Source: a virus. Taken from it: 45,243 nucleotides of DNA. A program made the position numbers and the translations under genes. Below the pieces are notes generated by a model. That model did no database searches. It saw nothing but the letters and a program-made list of their open reading frames with translations, and was not told the DNA's origin. Of this stretch, positions 9,757 through 19,400 are shown in pieces. The DNA lies in IMG/VR virus record IMGVR_UViG_3300042542_001048, positions 1-45,243 of that record; one strand, given 5' to 3'. The first letter of the stretch is position 1. Each line of letters begins with the position of its first letter.

Positions 9757-12700
9757 TTAGTATGCTGAACCACTTAAATACATATGGATTACATATGTGT
9801 TACCACCATTATTGAATGTTAAATATCCACGAGTTGCGTTCCAAGAAAGACCTGGAGATACACCGGTAATTAGAGTACCAAGAGCGGCTTCTCCTTTTTG
9901 ACCTTTAGCACCTTGAGCGCCAGTAGCACCCTGTGCACCTTGAGCACCTTGAGCGCCAGTGAAGTTCAAACCAGAAGCCCCTTGAGCCCCTTGTGGACCA
10001 ACAGCCCCTTGAGCCCCTTGTGGTGATGCCCCTTGAGCACCCGTAGCACCTTGAGCACCCTGAGCACCAACAGCACCTTGAGCACCTTGGGGTGATGCTC
10101 CTTGAGCACCCGTAGCACCTTGAGCCCCTTGAGCACCCGTAGCACCTTGAGGTGAAGCTCCTTGAGCACCTTGAGCGCCGGTAGCCCCTTGAGCCCCCTG
10201 AGCCCCTTGTGGTGAAGCCCCTTGAGCACCGGTAGCCCCTTGAGCCCCTTGTGGGCCGGTAGCACCTTGAGCACCTTGAGGTGAAGCCCCCTGAGCACCC
10301 GTAGCACCTTGAGCACCTTGAGCGCCGGTAGCACCTTGGGGTGAAGCCCCTTGAGCGCCAGTAGCCCCTTGAGCACCGGTTGGGCCCGTAGCACCTTGAG
10401 CCCCTTGTGGTGATGACCCTTGAGCACCAGTCGCACCTTGAGCGCCAGTCGCACCTTGAGCGCCGGCTGTACCTTGAGGACCTTGAGCCCCACTAGCACC
10501 CTGAGCACCTTGAGCACCCGTAGCACCTTGAGGTGATGCTCCTTGAGCACCCGTAGAACCTTGAGCGCCGGTAGCACCTTGAGCGCCAGTTGGACCTTGT
10601 GAGCCCGTGGCGCCAGTCGCACCTTGAGCACCTTGTGGACCAGTCGCACCTTGAGCACCTTGAGGTGAAGCCCCTTGAGCACCCGTAGCACCTTGAGCTC
10701 CTTGAGCACCCGTAGCACCTTGAGGTGATGCTCCTTGAGCACCTGTAGAACCTTGAGCACCAGTAGCCCCTTGAGCCCCCTGAGCCCCTTGAGGTGAACC
10801 CCCTTGAGCACCTGTAGCACCTTGAGCACCGGTTGGGCCCGTAGCACCTTGAGCCCCTTGTGGTGAAGCCCCTTGAGCACCGGTAGCCCCTTGAGCCCCT
10901 TGTGGGCCGGTAGCCCCTTGAGAACCTTGAGGACCAGTAGAAGTAGAACCTTGTAAACCTTGAGCGCCAGTAGCACCCTGAGCACCTTGAGCTCCTTGAG
11001 GTGATGCTCCTTGAGCACCTGTAGAACCTTGAGCACCGGTTGGGCCGGTAGGACCGGTTGGACCTTGTGCGCCCGTTGGGCCGGTAGCACCTTGAGCTCC
11101 TTGTGGGCCGGTAGCACCTTGAGCCCCTTGAGGTGAAGCCCCTTGAGCACCCGTAGCACCTTGAGCTCCTTGAGCACCCGTAGCACCTTGAGGTGATGCT
11201 CCTTGAGCACCTGTAGAACCTTGAGCACCAGTAGCCCCTTGAGCCCCCTGAGCCCCTTGAGGTGAAGCCCCTTGAGCACCTGTAGCACCTTGAGCACCGG
11301 TTGGGCCCGTAGCACCTTGAGCCCCTTGTGGTGATGAACCTTGAGCACCCGTAGCACCCGTAGCACCTTGAGCACCGGTAGCACCTTGAGGTGAAGCACC
11401 TTGAGCACCTGTAGAACCTTGAGCACCAGCGACTCCTTGAGGGCCGGTTGCTCCAGTAGCACCTTGTGGGCCGGTATCACCTTGTGGGCCGGTAGCACCT
11501 TGAGCACCGGTCGCACCTTGTGGGCCGGTCGCACCTTGGGCACCCGTAGCACCCGTAGCACCTTGTGGGCCGGTAGGGCCGGTTGGGCCAGTAGCACCTT
11601 GAGCACCTTGAGCACCCGTAGCACCTTGAGCACCCGTGGTACCTGTAGAACCGGTAGCTCCTTGAGCTCCTTGTGGGCCGGTAGCTCCTTGTGGACCAGT
11701 ACCACCCTGAGCACCTGTAGGACCAGTACCACCCTGAGCACCCGTAGCACCTTGAAGACCTTGAGGACCAGTAGCCCCTTGAGGGCCTGTTGCTCCCGTG
11801 GCACCTTGAGCGCCGGTAGCACCTTGTGGTCCGGTTGAACCTTGAGCACCCGTTGGGCCGGTTGGGCCGGTTGGACCAGTACCACCTTGAGCACCTGTAG
11901 CACCTTGTGCACCGGTAGTACCCTGTGGGCCGGTTGGACCAGTACCACCTTGAGCACCCGTAGCACCTTGAGGGCCGGTTGAGCCGGTTGGACCAGTACC
12001 ACCTTGAGCACCGGTCGGACCTTGAGGACCAGTACCACCTTGAGCACCTGTTGCACCTTGAGCGCCCGTTGAACCAGTTCCACCGATTGGACCAACAGCA
12101 CCTTGTGAACCAGTTGCGCCGGTAGCGCCAGTTGCACCCGTTGGACCGGTTGGACCTTTAGCACCTTGAGGACCTGTAGGTCCTAAATTTCCTTTTGAAC
12201 CTTGTGGGCCGGTAGCACCCTGAGCGCCAGTAGCACCTTGTGGGCCGGTAGCACCCTGAGCGCCAGTAGCACCTTGTGGGCCGGTAGCACCTTGTGGGCC
12301 GGTAGGGCCTTGAGCACCTTGAGGGCCCATTGAGCCAGTAGCACCTTGTGGGCCGGTAGCACCTTGTGGGCCGGCAGGGCCTTGAGCACCTTGAGGGCCC
12401 ATTGAGCCAGTAGCACCCTGAGCACCCGTTGCACCGGTTGGGCCGGCAGGACCTTGAGCACCCGTAGCACCTTGAATACCTTGAGGACCAGTAGCTCCAA
12501 CCGGTCCTTGGGGGCCGATTGGGCCGGTTGGACCGGTCGGACCGGGCTCACCTTTAGCACCAACTGCGCCTTGAGCACCGGTGGCGCCTTGAGCACCGGT
12601 GGCGCCTTGAGCACCCGTAGCACCAGCTGTACCAGTAGGACCTTGAGCACCTTGAGCGCCGGTAGCACCTTGTGGGCCGGCTGAACCCTGAGCACCTTGA

Positions 12701-13272
12701 AGACCTTGTGGGCCGGTTGGACCAGTACCACCTTGAGGACCAGTACCACCTTGAGCACCCGTAGCACCTTGAGGGCCGGTTGGGCCGGTTGGGCCGGTTG
12801 GGCCGGTATCACCCTTTTGACCTTGTGGTCCTGTAGGACCTGTAGGACCGGTGTTATGTACTAATAAATTACCGACAAAATAATTGTGGTCAGGTTCAAC
12901 AGTAATTGATATCGTTTGTAAAGGTTGATTAACTACTTCAAATAAGGTTATAGTTAATTCGTTACCATCTTTACTAAATAAGTTTAATGAAGAATAATTT
13001 GCTTCAGTTGGTGTCACCCAATTTCCATCAACAGTATAAACTGATAGGTCAGATGAAGCTTTTACTACTTGACCATTGGATAGGGTTAATTTTATATATG
13101 ATGCTAATTCTACATCACGGACTTCAGTAACCTGTGAAGTTGAATTTTCAGAGGTTTGGGTGTTGTACGATTCAACAAAACTACCCGATTGGACGTGGTA
13201 AAAGAATGGACTTTGATTACCATTTATAACCACACCTTCGATTAAATTATGTAAACTATGTATAGAGCTCAT
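9757..13272 (-). CDS. Collagen-like fibre protein with N-terminal Hint-like domain
   Basis: 1171 residues. Residues 1-140 carry intein-like sequence: [20 protein letters not shown] (60-79) sits where the family has its TxxH block but lacks that motif. The end, [16 protein letters not shown] (125-140), is a near-textbook terminal Hint motif, followed directly by Thr141 and GPTGPTG. About 990 residues of Gly-X-Y follow, first rich in [12 protein letters not shown]. From about the middle they are punctuated by roughly 18 Gly-(Ala/Ser/Gly)-Ser-Pro-Gln-Gly steps that break the triplet phase. About 40 non-collagen residues (ALGTLITG to the end) form a likely trimerisation cap. The few lysines are all in the Y position. 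It sits 13 bases upstream of the larger collagen gene and 9 bases downstream of a fibre gene. A virion fibre role is inferred; the collagen assignment is certain. Confidence 0.88.
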   Translation of the reverse strand: MSSIHSLHNLIEGVVINGNQSPFFYHVQSGSFVESYNTQTSENSTSQVTEVRDVELASYIKLTLSNGQVVKASSDLSVYTVDGNWVTPTEANYSSLNLFSKDGNELTITLFEVVNQPLQTISITVEPDHNYFVGNLLVHNTGPTGPTGPQGQKGDTGPTGPTGPTGPQGATGAQGGTGPQGGTGPTGPQGLQGAQGSAGPQGATGAQGAQGPTGTAGATGAQGATGAQGATGAQGAVGAKGEPGPTGPTGPIGPQGPVGATGPQGIQGATGAQGPAGPTGATGAQGATGSMGPQGAQGPAGPQGATGPQGATGSMGPQGAQGPTGPQGATGPQGATGAQGATGPQGATGAQGATGPQGSKGNLGPTGPQGAKGPTGPTGATGATGATGSQGAVGPIGGTGSTGAQGATGAQGGTGPQGPTGAQGGTGPTGSTGPQGATGAQGGTGPTGPQGTTGAQGATGAQGGTGPTGPTGPTGAQGSTGPQGATGAQGATGATGPQGATGPQGLQGATGAQGGTGPTGAQGGTGPQGATGPQGAQGATGSTGTTGAQGATGAQGAQGATGPTGPTGPQGATGATGAQGATGPQGATGAQGATGPQGDTGPQGATGATGPQGVAGAQGSTGAQGASPQGATGAQGATGATGAQGSSPQGAQGATGPTGAQGATGAQGASPQGAQGAQGATGAQGSTGAQGASPQGATGAQGAQGATGAQGASPQGAQGATGPQGAQGATGPTGAQGPTGPTGPTGAQGSTGAQGASPQGAQGAQGATGAQGLQGSTSTGPQGSQGATGPQGAQGATGAQGASPQGAQGATGPTGAQGATGAQGGSPQGAQGAQGATGAQGSTGAQGASPQGATGAQGAQGATGAQGASPQGAQGATGPQGAQGATGATGSQGPTGAQGATGAQGSTGAQGASPQGATGAQGAQGASGAQGPQGTAGAQGATGAQGATGAQGSSPQGAQGATGPTGAQGATGAQGASPQGATGAQGAQGATGAQGASPQGAQGATGPQGAQGATGAQGASPQGAQGAQGATGAQGAQGASPQGATGAQGAQGATGAQGASPQGAQGAVGAQGAQGATGAQGASPQGAQGAVGPQGAQGASGLNFTGAQGAQGAQGATGAQGAKGQKGEAALGTLITGVSPGLSWNATRGYLTFNNGGNTYVIHMYLSGSAY
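9885..12852 (-). repeat. Near-continuous collagen Gly-X-Y tract with higher GC than neighbours
   Basis: Nine-base periodic repeat of Gly-X-Y codons. Units such as Gly-Ala-Thr-Gly-Ala-Gln and Gly-Pro-Thr recur with nearly identical codons, and GGCCGG-type steps (Thr-Gly-Pro) raise GC relative to the AT-rich genome. Larger units of about 20-40 codons bounded by Ser-Pro-Gln also recur in the half nearest 9885-11400. This suggests growth by slippage or unequal recombination. Confidence 0.9.
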
Positions 13273-13281
13273 TTTATAACC

Positions 13282-13977
13282 TTATGTAAATGGTTGAATC
13301 TTGTATGTTATCATTATAGTATATAAGTCGCAGGTATTTGTAAATTTGTTTACTTCAAATTCAATTAAATCACCACGAGAAAATGAATAACTACTTCCAA
13401 ATGAAAAGTCATATACAGCATATTGTGTTGTTGTAAGAGCTTGAGTCACACCAGCACCCAATGTATTTCCGTTTTTATATGGTTGAATGTAATAGTCATT
13501 TGTAGTTGTATTTGCTTGACCAACCATTAACTGAATAGTATGAATATGACCAGCATATGGAGCTATCCAAGTTCCATATGGTGATTGGGCTGGCTGTAAA
13601 TCCGCTACAACAGAAAGTGGTGAAAATCCATCAGGAACACCCCTATGGTCAACCGGAATCAATGTAGTTACAATATCGTAACCACTTAATAAATCTGAAT
13701 TAAAAACACGAGTTTGTACAACACCACCTGACCCTGATACAAATACTCGTGTTGAAGTTGTACTTGTAGCAGCTGATGTCAGTATTAATCCAGTAAAGGA
13801 TGGAGCATCGCCGGTTTGTAATCCGGTGTCGACATCAGTCTGAACACCATTAATTGTTGCTCTTACCGTACCTTGAGATGGTGACGTGAAAGAAGAAGCG
13901 GATACGAATCCCGTTCCGTTATAATCGAGTTGACTGGCTAACGAACCAGCTGTTATGACTTTTTTCCAACTTGGCAT
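13282..13977 (-). CDS. Fibre protein with N-terminal virion-type leader and C-terminal jelly-roll-like domain
   Basis: 231 residues, ribosome site AAGGAAAAGGA before the ATG. The N-terminus MPSWKKVITAGSLASQLD closely parallels that of the 450-residue fibre (MATWKRVIVSGDNASLLS), and both later carry SPSQGT followed by a GLQT segment. They probably share a module for attachment to the virion or for trimer start. The C-terminal half (about 100-231, with WIAPYAGHIHTIQL and FSRGDLIEFEVNKF) reads as an all-beta head like C1q/TNF-type fibre tips. It is co-directional with, and 9 bases upstream of, the 1171-residue collagen gene. No named family is recognised with certainty; receptor binding is inferred. 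Confidence 0.6.
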   Translation of the reverse strand: MPSWKKVITAGSLASQLDYNGTGFVSASSFTSPSQGTVRATINGVQTDVDTGLQTGDAPSFTGLILTSAATSTTSTRVFVSGSGGVVQTRVFNSDLLSGYDIVTTLIPVDHRGVPDGFSPLSVVADLQPAQSPYGTWIAPYAGHIHTIQLMVGQANTTTNDYYIQPYKNGNTLGAGVTQALTTTQYAVYDFSFGSSYSFSRGDLIEFEVNKFTNTCDLYTIMITYKIQPFT

Positions 13978-14066
13978 ATTCCTTTTCCTTTACTGTGGTT
14001 GGTAACACGTTAGTGCCCACTTCCCTTTCGGGCCAACATTAAAAGTAGTTTTTGTATTGTACTACA

Positions 14067-14073
14067 ATAAATA
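14067..14073 (-). promoter_or_regulatory. TATTTAT late-promoter-like motif
   Basis: The minus strand reads CTATATTTATTGT, just after the terminator at 14080-14114 and 89 bases before the ATG of the 231-residue fibre gene. It could restart transcription of the collagen operon (13977 to 1). Function is inferred. Confidence 0.4.
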
Positions 14074-14079
14074 TAGTTT

Positions 14080-14114
14080 TATAAAATAAAAAATCCCCTA
14101 TGATTGGGGATTTT
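14080..14114 (-). terminator. Rho-independent terminator
   Basis: On the minus strand AAAATCCCC (14114-14106), a 7-base loop, GGGGATTTT (14098-14090), then TTTATTTTAT. The stem overlaps the TAG stop of the 57-codon gene. It separates the fibre operon to the right from the collagen operon to the left. Confidence 0.8.
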
Positions 14115-14271
14115 CTTTTTGGTTTTTCAACTGAATCAGCGATATTTCTTTTTCAATTTTTTCTAATATTACTGCGATTGTAACAGCCTCCGAACCTTTT
14201 ATATCCAATTTGTGGATAGCGAATCGAATTATGTTTAAATCACTTTCGGAAAATCCTTCGTATATCTTCAT
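14098..14271 (-). CDS. Small hypothetical protein (57 aa), paralogue of upstream neighbour
   Basis: ATG at 14271, TAG at 14098. It begins MKIYEGFSESDLNIIRFAI and ends in a charged helix rich in Glu, Lys and Ile. Its pattern matches the 56-residue neighbour: Ser-x-x-(E/D)-L near residue 8-22, a central Lys-Gly, then a long amphipathic helix. The two genes are 3 bases apart. Function is unknown. The position between fibre genes would suit a small fibre-folding chaperone (as T4 gp57A does), but no sequence similarity to it is claimed. Confidence 0.6.
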   Translation of the reverse strand: MKIYEGFSESDLNIIRFAIHKLDIKGSEAVTIAVILEKIEKEISLIQLKNQKENPQS

Positions 14272-14274
14272 AAC

Positions 14275-14445
14275 TTATTTTAATTTTAAAATATTTTCTT
14301 GTAATTTGACAGCAAGTTTATAAACAAACTCAATGTCTTTTCCTTTAAAAGGAACTTCACCCAAACCTATCAGAAGCGCCTCAAGCTCCCTTTTGGAGAG
14401 CTTGAGTGTCGCTTCATTAAGATTATTGTTTTTAGTTTCCGCCAT
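14275..14445 (-). CDS. Small hypothetical protein (56 aa)
   Basis: ATG at 14445 preceded by AAAAGAGGTT, a good though closely spaced ribosome site; TAA at 14275. The protein starts MAETKNNNLNEATLKLSKRE, contains LLIGLGEVPFKGKDIEFVYKLA, and ends in a Lys/Leu-rich helix. It is predicted helical, with no signal or membrane segment. It sits 17 bases downstream of the 450-residue fibre gene and 3 bases upstream of its apparent paralogue. Function unknown. Confidence 0.65.
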   Translation of the reverse strand: MAETKNNNLNEATLKLSKRELEALLIGLGEVPFKGKDIEFVYKLAVKLQENILKLK

Positions 14446-14462
14446 AACCTCTTTTGTTTAGA

Positions 14463-15815
14463 TTATGAATAGATGTAAATCAACCCTTGACCATCAACAA
14501 AGATGTTACCATTTTTAGACCAAGCCGCAGAACCTGAATCTAAAGCTACAGCAGATACATATGCGTGTGGGGTTAATGAAGTAGCCGATTGTGATGAACC
14601 ACTTGCAGTTAAAGCCCATCTTTCAGTAGACTGACCATCATAGAATAAAGCAGTACCAGTTCCGTTAACATTTGTTTCTACAATGATACCACCCTCAGCA
14701 GATGCAGCCGAACCTGAAGCCAAGAACATGAATCGGTCTTCTACTAATACGTTTGTTGTATTAAGAGTTGTAGTAGTACCATTTACAGTCAAGTCACCAC
14801 TCACGGTCAAGTTTGTAAATGTAGGTGAGTCAACAGTTTGGAGACCTAAATCAATGTCAGAACCATTAACTCTCAAAGTACCTTGTGATGGTGATGAGAC
14901 AGCAGATGCGGATACAAAGTTTGAACCACCAAAATCAAGTTTTGTGTAAGCAATAGCAGCACCAGCAGCAACAGCAGCATTTACAATGTTACCGGCAGCG
15001 ATTTTAGCACTCGTGATAGCACTATCGTTAATTTTAGCAGTAGTTACAGCCGAGTTAGCAATTGTAGCAGTACCAGCAGCAGTAACAGTGATATCACCAT
15101 TTACGTTTGTCAAGTTAGCGTAAGAAGCCGATGTAGCACTTGTAGCACTTGTAGCCGAGTTAGCGGTCATTGCTAATGTAGCAAAGGAAGCCGATGTAGC
15201 ATTTGAAGCAGAACCTGTTAAGTTACCAACGAAGTTAGCCGAAGCTACACTTATTAAACCAGCAAGCGATGTAGCCGTTGTACCAAGGGTTACTGAAGTA
15301 GAACCGATAGTAACAGTAGATGCTACAAGGTGTCCGTTTTGAACTGAAGATGATGCGATTTTAAGATTCGTAATAGCAGCGTCAGCAATCTTAGCAGTAG
15401 TTACGTTTAAATCTTTAATTTTGGCAGTCTCTACAGAATCAGTAGCCAATGCAGCAGCAACTACGTTACCGGCAGCAATTTTAGAACTTACTACAGCGTT
15501 GTCAGCAATTTTAGCACTTATTACAGCACCAGCAGCCAATTGACCTTGGTCAACTGAAGACGATGCAATTTTAGCATTTGTAACAGCACCATCGGCAATT
15601 TTAGCAGTTATTACAGCAGCAGTAGCTAACTGACCTTGGTCAATTGAACCGGATACTACAGCACCACTAATAGTACCACTTGATAGTGTTAAATCAATTG
15701 TTGTCGTGTCACTCACGGCGGTCACAGCGCCAGACCCAGACAAAATACCAGTACCAGCGAAGCTCAATAATGAAGCATTATCGCCTGATACTATGACTCT
15801 TTTCCATGTTGCCAT
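14463..15815 (-). CDS. Tail-fibre-like protein with AKIADGAVT repeats
   Basis: 450 residues, AGGAG 9 bases before the ATG. After the shared leader MATWKRVIVSGDNAS, residues about 50-180 and 245-290 consist of repeats of the form I-x-x-AKIADGAV-x-x-AKIA-SSS-V-x-x-GQLA. These are typical of trimeric beta-helical or coiled phage fibre shafts. Around residue 345-360 GDLTVNGTTTTLNTTNVLVEDRF is the shaft-to-tip motif common in cyanophage and other marine phage fibres. The tail (YDGQSTERWALTASG) is a probable tip. A TATTTAT motif lies 56 bases upstream. Structural role is strongly supported; receptor is unknown. Confidence 0.75.
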   Translation of the reverse strand: MATWKRVIVSGDNASLLSFAGTGILSGSGAVTAVSDTTTIDLTLSSGTISGAVVSGSIDQGQLATAAVITAKIADGAVTNAKIASSSVDQGQLAAGAVISAKIADNAVVSSKIAAGNVVAAALATDSVETAKIKDLNVTTAKIADAAITNLKIASSSVQNGHLVASTVTIGSTSVTLGTTATSLAGLISVASANFVGNLTGSASNATSASFATLAMTANSATSATSATSASYANLTNVNGDITVTAAGTATIANSAVTTAKINDSAITSAKIAAGNIVNAAVAAGAAIAYTKLDFGGSNFVSASAVSSPSQGTLRVNGSDIDLGLQTVDSPTFTNLTVSGDLTVNGTTTTLNTTNVLVEDRFMFLASGSAASAEGGIIVETNVNGTGTALFYDGQSTERWALTASGSSQSATSLTPHAYVSAVALDSGSAAWSKNGNIFVDGQGLIYIYS

Positions 15816-15871
15816 TTAAATTTCTCCTATTTTAATCGATTAAAATTGACATATGTGTTTTGTATACAAGA

Positions 15872-15878
15872 ATAAATA
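15872..15878 (-). promoter_or_regulatory. TATTTAT late-promoter-like motif
   Basis: The minus strand reads TAATATTTATTCT, immediately after the stop of the 196-residue gene and 56 bases before the 450-residue fibre gene. Confidence 0.4.
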
Positions 15879-16469
15879 TTACATTCCTAAATAAAACAAT
15901 GATGAAGAATATAATATTCCACCTTCAATTGGTTGTAAATTCAAGTTTGAACTATCACCTATAATTGTTCTACCAACATTGTCAACTTTAAATCCTTCGA
16001 AAGACCCACTTGATACTGACAGTGAACCTGTTATTTGAATGTTGTTTGTTGTTGAATAGAATGAACCTGTTAATGCAAATATACCACCAACACCACCAAG
16101 TGTATCAAATCTTGAAGCAATTGATGATGATAAAGATACAAAAGCACCACTTATATCAGATGCAATTTGAGCAGAACTTGATATAGTTCCAGCCACAGCA
16201 CCACCTGGAAAGGTAAATGATGTAAACGAAGCAGAATCAATAAGTCCACCATATCCAGGGGTTTCAAATGCAATATACTTTGTTACCTTATATAATGAAT
16301 CCGAATTCTGAATGTATATAATTTGACCATCTTTTAATCGGTCATGGTATAGGGAGTACATGGTAGAGGATGACGCAACAGTAATCCAACCACCTTGTAC
16401 ATAACTAATATCGGTGAATGAACCGGATAGCCCACCTCTAATATAAATATCGCCTACTGTAGTTGCCAT
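15879..16469 (-). CDS. Fibre/virion protein (196 aa)
   Basis: AAGGAG lies about 11 bases before the ATG. Residues 1-70 (GDIYIRGGLSGSFTDISYVQGGW and a Tyr-rich stretch) look like a small beta domain. Residues 90-135 contain Ser/Ile-rich coiled shaft sequence (SSSAQIASDISGAFVSLSSS) like that at the start of the 1236-residue neighbour. The C-terminus (NNIQITGSLSVSSGSFEGF) has the ITGSLSVSSG phrase seen widely in phage fibres. It sits 14 bases downstream of the cadherin-like gene. No specific function is recognised. Confidence 0.6.
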   Translation of the reverse strand: MATTVGDIYIRGGLSGSFTDISYVQGGWITVASSSTMYSLYHDRLKDGQIIYIQNSDSLYKVTKYIAFETPGYGGLIDSASFTSFTFPGGAVAGTISSSAQIASDISGAFVSLSSSIASRFDTLGGVGGIFALTGSFYSTTNNIQITGSLSVSSGSFEGFKVDNVGRTIIGDSSNLNLQPIEGGILYSSSLFYLGM

Positions 16470-16483
16470 TCTATATTGTCTCC

Positions 16484-19400
16484 TTATGGTGCAGATGCCG
16501 AATCTGGCATCAAATAGTATCTTGTGTTGTTATTGTTTTTACCTTCACCGAAAATCATTCCCCAACGAGAGTAACCTTGATGTGGTGTTTGTAAGTTAAA
16601 ATAGTAAATACCAGTACCCATTGTTCCAGGAATAGCAGCATCTTTAGCATATACATAGTATTCGTTTGGAGTTCCCGTTGGGTCAGGCGGAGCACTATCA
16701 TACATAGAAGCCGGCTTACCACCTAAATTAGAAGCTGAAGCAAATAATATTAAAACTCGCTGTGAGGTCGAACTAAAGTTCAAGTATCCAAGTGTTGACA
16801 ATCCGGTAGCAGATGTATCTGACAGGTTTGTCAATGATGAACTCTTATATAGGGTACAAGCGCCACCAATATATGATGGTGTAAACGTACTACCCAACGA
16901 ACCACTTTGGAACATAGCAATTACCGAACCACTATCAATAGCAATACCATCAGCCCCATTATCACCTAAAGATGCAATAGCCGTAGCTTCACTTGCGGCA
17001 GAACCACCACTCCAACCATAAGCATAAACAAGAGCAACGGGGTCTGCGATAGTTATCGTGTTTGATGAGTATGTTCGTGTTTTTCCATGAACATCTTTAA
17101 TTGTAGCATCGTATGTCAATGTTTGTCCGGTTGATATTGTAGATACATTCTTTATAACATATGATGATGAATTTGCGTTTTGTGGTACTAAATACAAATC
17201 AGCAGCATTCGTTCCACCCAATGACATAGAGAATGGAGTATCAGTTTCCATATCACTTATACTTGCACTTATAAGGCCGGTATTTGCTGATATCGAAGCG
17301 GTTAAGTTTGCAGCTATTGGAGTAAATGATGCAGTTGGTACACTATTCGGAGCAACGTTAATTGTAATACTACCACTACCAATATTATTGTATTGGTCAC
17401 GGAAAGTTATAGTTGATGTAAAAGTTTGGCCCGAAGTATACGACCCACTCACATTTTGTCCTATCGACAAAGCACCAGCAGTTGTTACACTAACAAGTGC
17501 GTTTGATGATGTAAATGAAGCAACTGCGGCCGAATTGTATTGTGGTGAGTAAGTAACACCCAAATCACCTTGAGTACCAGTTCTACCATTTGTACTTGTA
17601 TAAATAAAAGCACCACTCCTAGCAGTTTCAATTACATAGAATGTTCCGTTTGTAGTAAGAGAGCCAGTCGATGCTTGTGCTACTGTGAATGTAGCGGAAC
17701 TACTACCAATTTTACCGAAACTATCGGCAATACTAGCACTAAACGTGTAAGTTCCAGCTGAAATATTTGAGTTGGCGTAAATATAATAGTTATCACCACT
17801 TTGAAGTCTACTAAATCCGGCAGAAGATGATACTAATTGGAAAGTTGAATGGTTTACAGTGTCACCAATTCCTACTTGATATTCCCCAAATGATATTACG
17901 GCCAAATAGTTACTTGGTCTAGCTCCGTTTGTATTCCAGTTTGAACTATATGATGCCGTACTAAATGTAACACCATATGCCAAATTTGGAGTCACTTTTA
18001 ATGTATGAGTTCTATATTGTTTTGTAGTTTCAAATGAAGTTTCAGATGCGGTAATTTGTATTTGTAAGGTAGAGCCCGATGTGTATATAGAACCACTTAT
18101 ATTATTAGCAAGTTCAAGACCAAGTGAGGTGGAACCTGTATATTGAGTAGTTCCGTTAGTAAATCTAACATATCCAGCAGGAACACTATTTACTTTCCAC
18201 ATTTGAGATACTGCTGACGAAAATGTAACACTACCTGCGGTATATCCATTTGTATTTGTAGTTAAATCAGCACCAGATACAGCAGATTCTACAATATAAT
18301 ATGTTTGTGTATCAGAACCAATAGTTGAAGAAGCATCAGCGTCAATTGGTATTGTTATTTCGGCAGTATCGGTTGTAGTGTTATAGGCATCACTAATAGT
18401 TACCAAGTAAACATATCTATCAGCAACATCTGAATTTAAATACACACCATTTTTACGAGTTACAGTTCCACCCGATGAACATTGGAATGGGTCAGCGTGT
18501 GGGTCATATAATGAAGTACCACCTAATGATGATGTTACGTTTGTTCCAACGGAATTCAGGTAAGCTGATAATAATGTAAAATTACTAAATACAATTGTGT
18601 CACCTTCAGAATCAGTAGCAGTTATAGAACCAACAGTAGTACCATTTGATGAGTTTTCATTTATAGCAGTTAAAGTCTGATTATTAACTATTGGACTTAT
18701 GTTATCGGTAACTTGAATCAATACCGGTAGAGATGTAATTGACGTAGTATCATCACCACTTGTATAGTGTTGGTCTTGCACTGTCATGGTGAAAGAATAA
18801 CTTGAAGTTGCCTCATAATCCAACGAAGCGGTTACTTGACTAATTACAACGTTCGTAGGATTAATTGTAGCGGAGAACGCTGATGGTATTGATGATGCGT
18901 TTATAGTAATTGTATCATTTTCAGCATCAGTAAAATAAACAGTAAATTTAGTACCAGGTGCTGAATTTTCGTTGAGCGATGCGGTATAACTGGTAATAAT
19001 ACTACCATTGGTTGAGGTTTGTCTCCAAACCGGAGCCGTATTTGGGTTAACACGAATATAAATTGTTTGAGAACCGACTCCATTAAATGTATCAACGGCC
19101 TCAACTAAAAATGGATGAGAACCTGAACCTGGAGTTGAATCCGTGTTCATTGATGATGTCGATTTTGTATTTAATGTAATTTGACCAGCGGATGATATTC
19201 TAAAATAATTAGCAGTATATAAACTTGATGTTCTAAATGTTATAGATTGAGCTTCAGCATCAGTAGCAGATACTGTACCCACAACCGAACCGCTTGCTTC
19301 AAATTCTTGAATTGTAAATCCGGTAGTTGTAATTACAGGAACACTATTTGGGAAAAATACTTTTTCAATAAAATTAGCAAGTGACCCACTTGTACCAAAA

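Noticed and set aside
9966-12164. 732-codon open frame on the minus strand in another frame of the collagen gene (Leu/Val/Lys-rich)
   Set aside because: It is a shadow of the 9-base Gly-X-Y repeat: the same codon triplets read in another frame give endless VLKVLPAHK-like sequence. It has no ribosome site and no protein-like composition. The same holds for 4106-4459, 4487-4804, 6470-6883, 7223-7906, 8363-8932 and 12183-12812.
4197-12684. Plus-strand Ser/Thr-rich open frames across the collagen genes
   Set aside because: They are the antisense of the Gly-X-Y repeats (STLSTGxTFRT-type sequence), with no ribosome sites, in a region otherwise coded wholly on the minus strand.
9885-12852. CRISPR-like direct repeat array
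   Set aside because: Repeats are 9-base coding periodicities without constant spacers. They translate to Gly-X-Y throughout.
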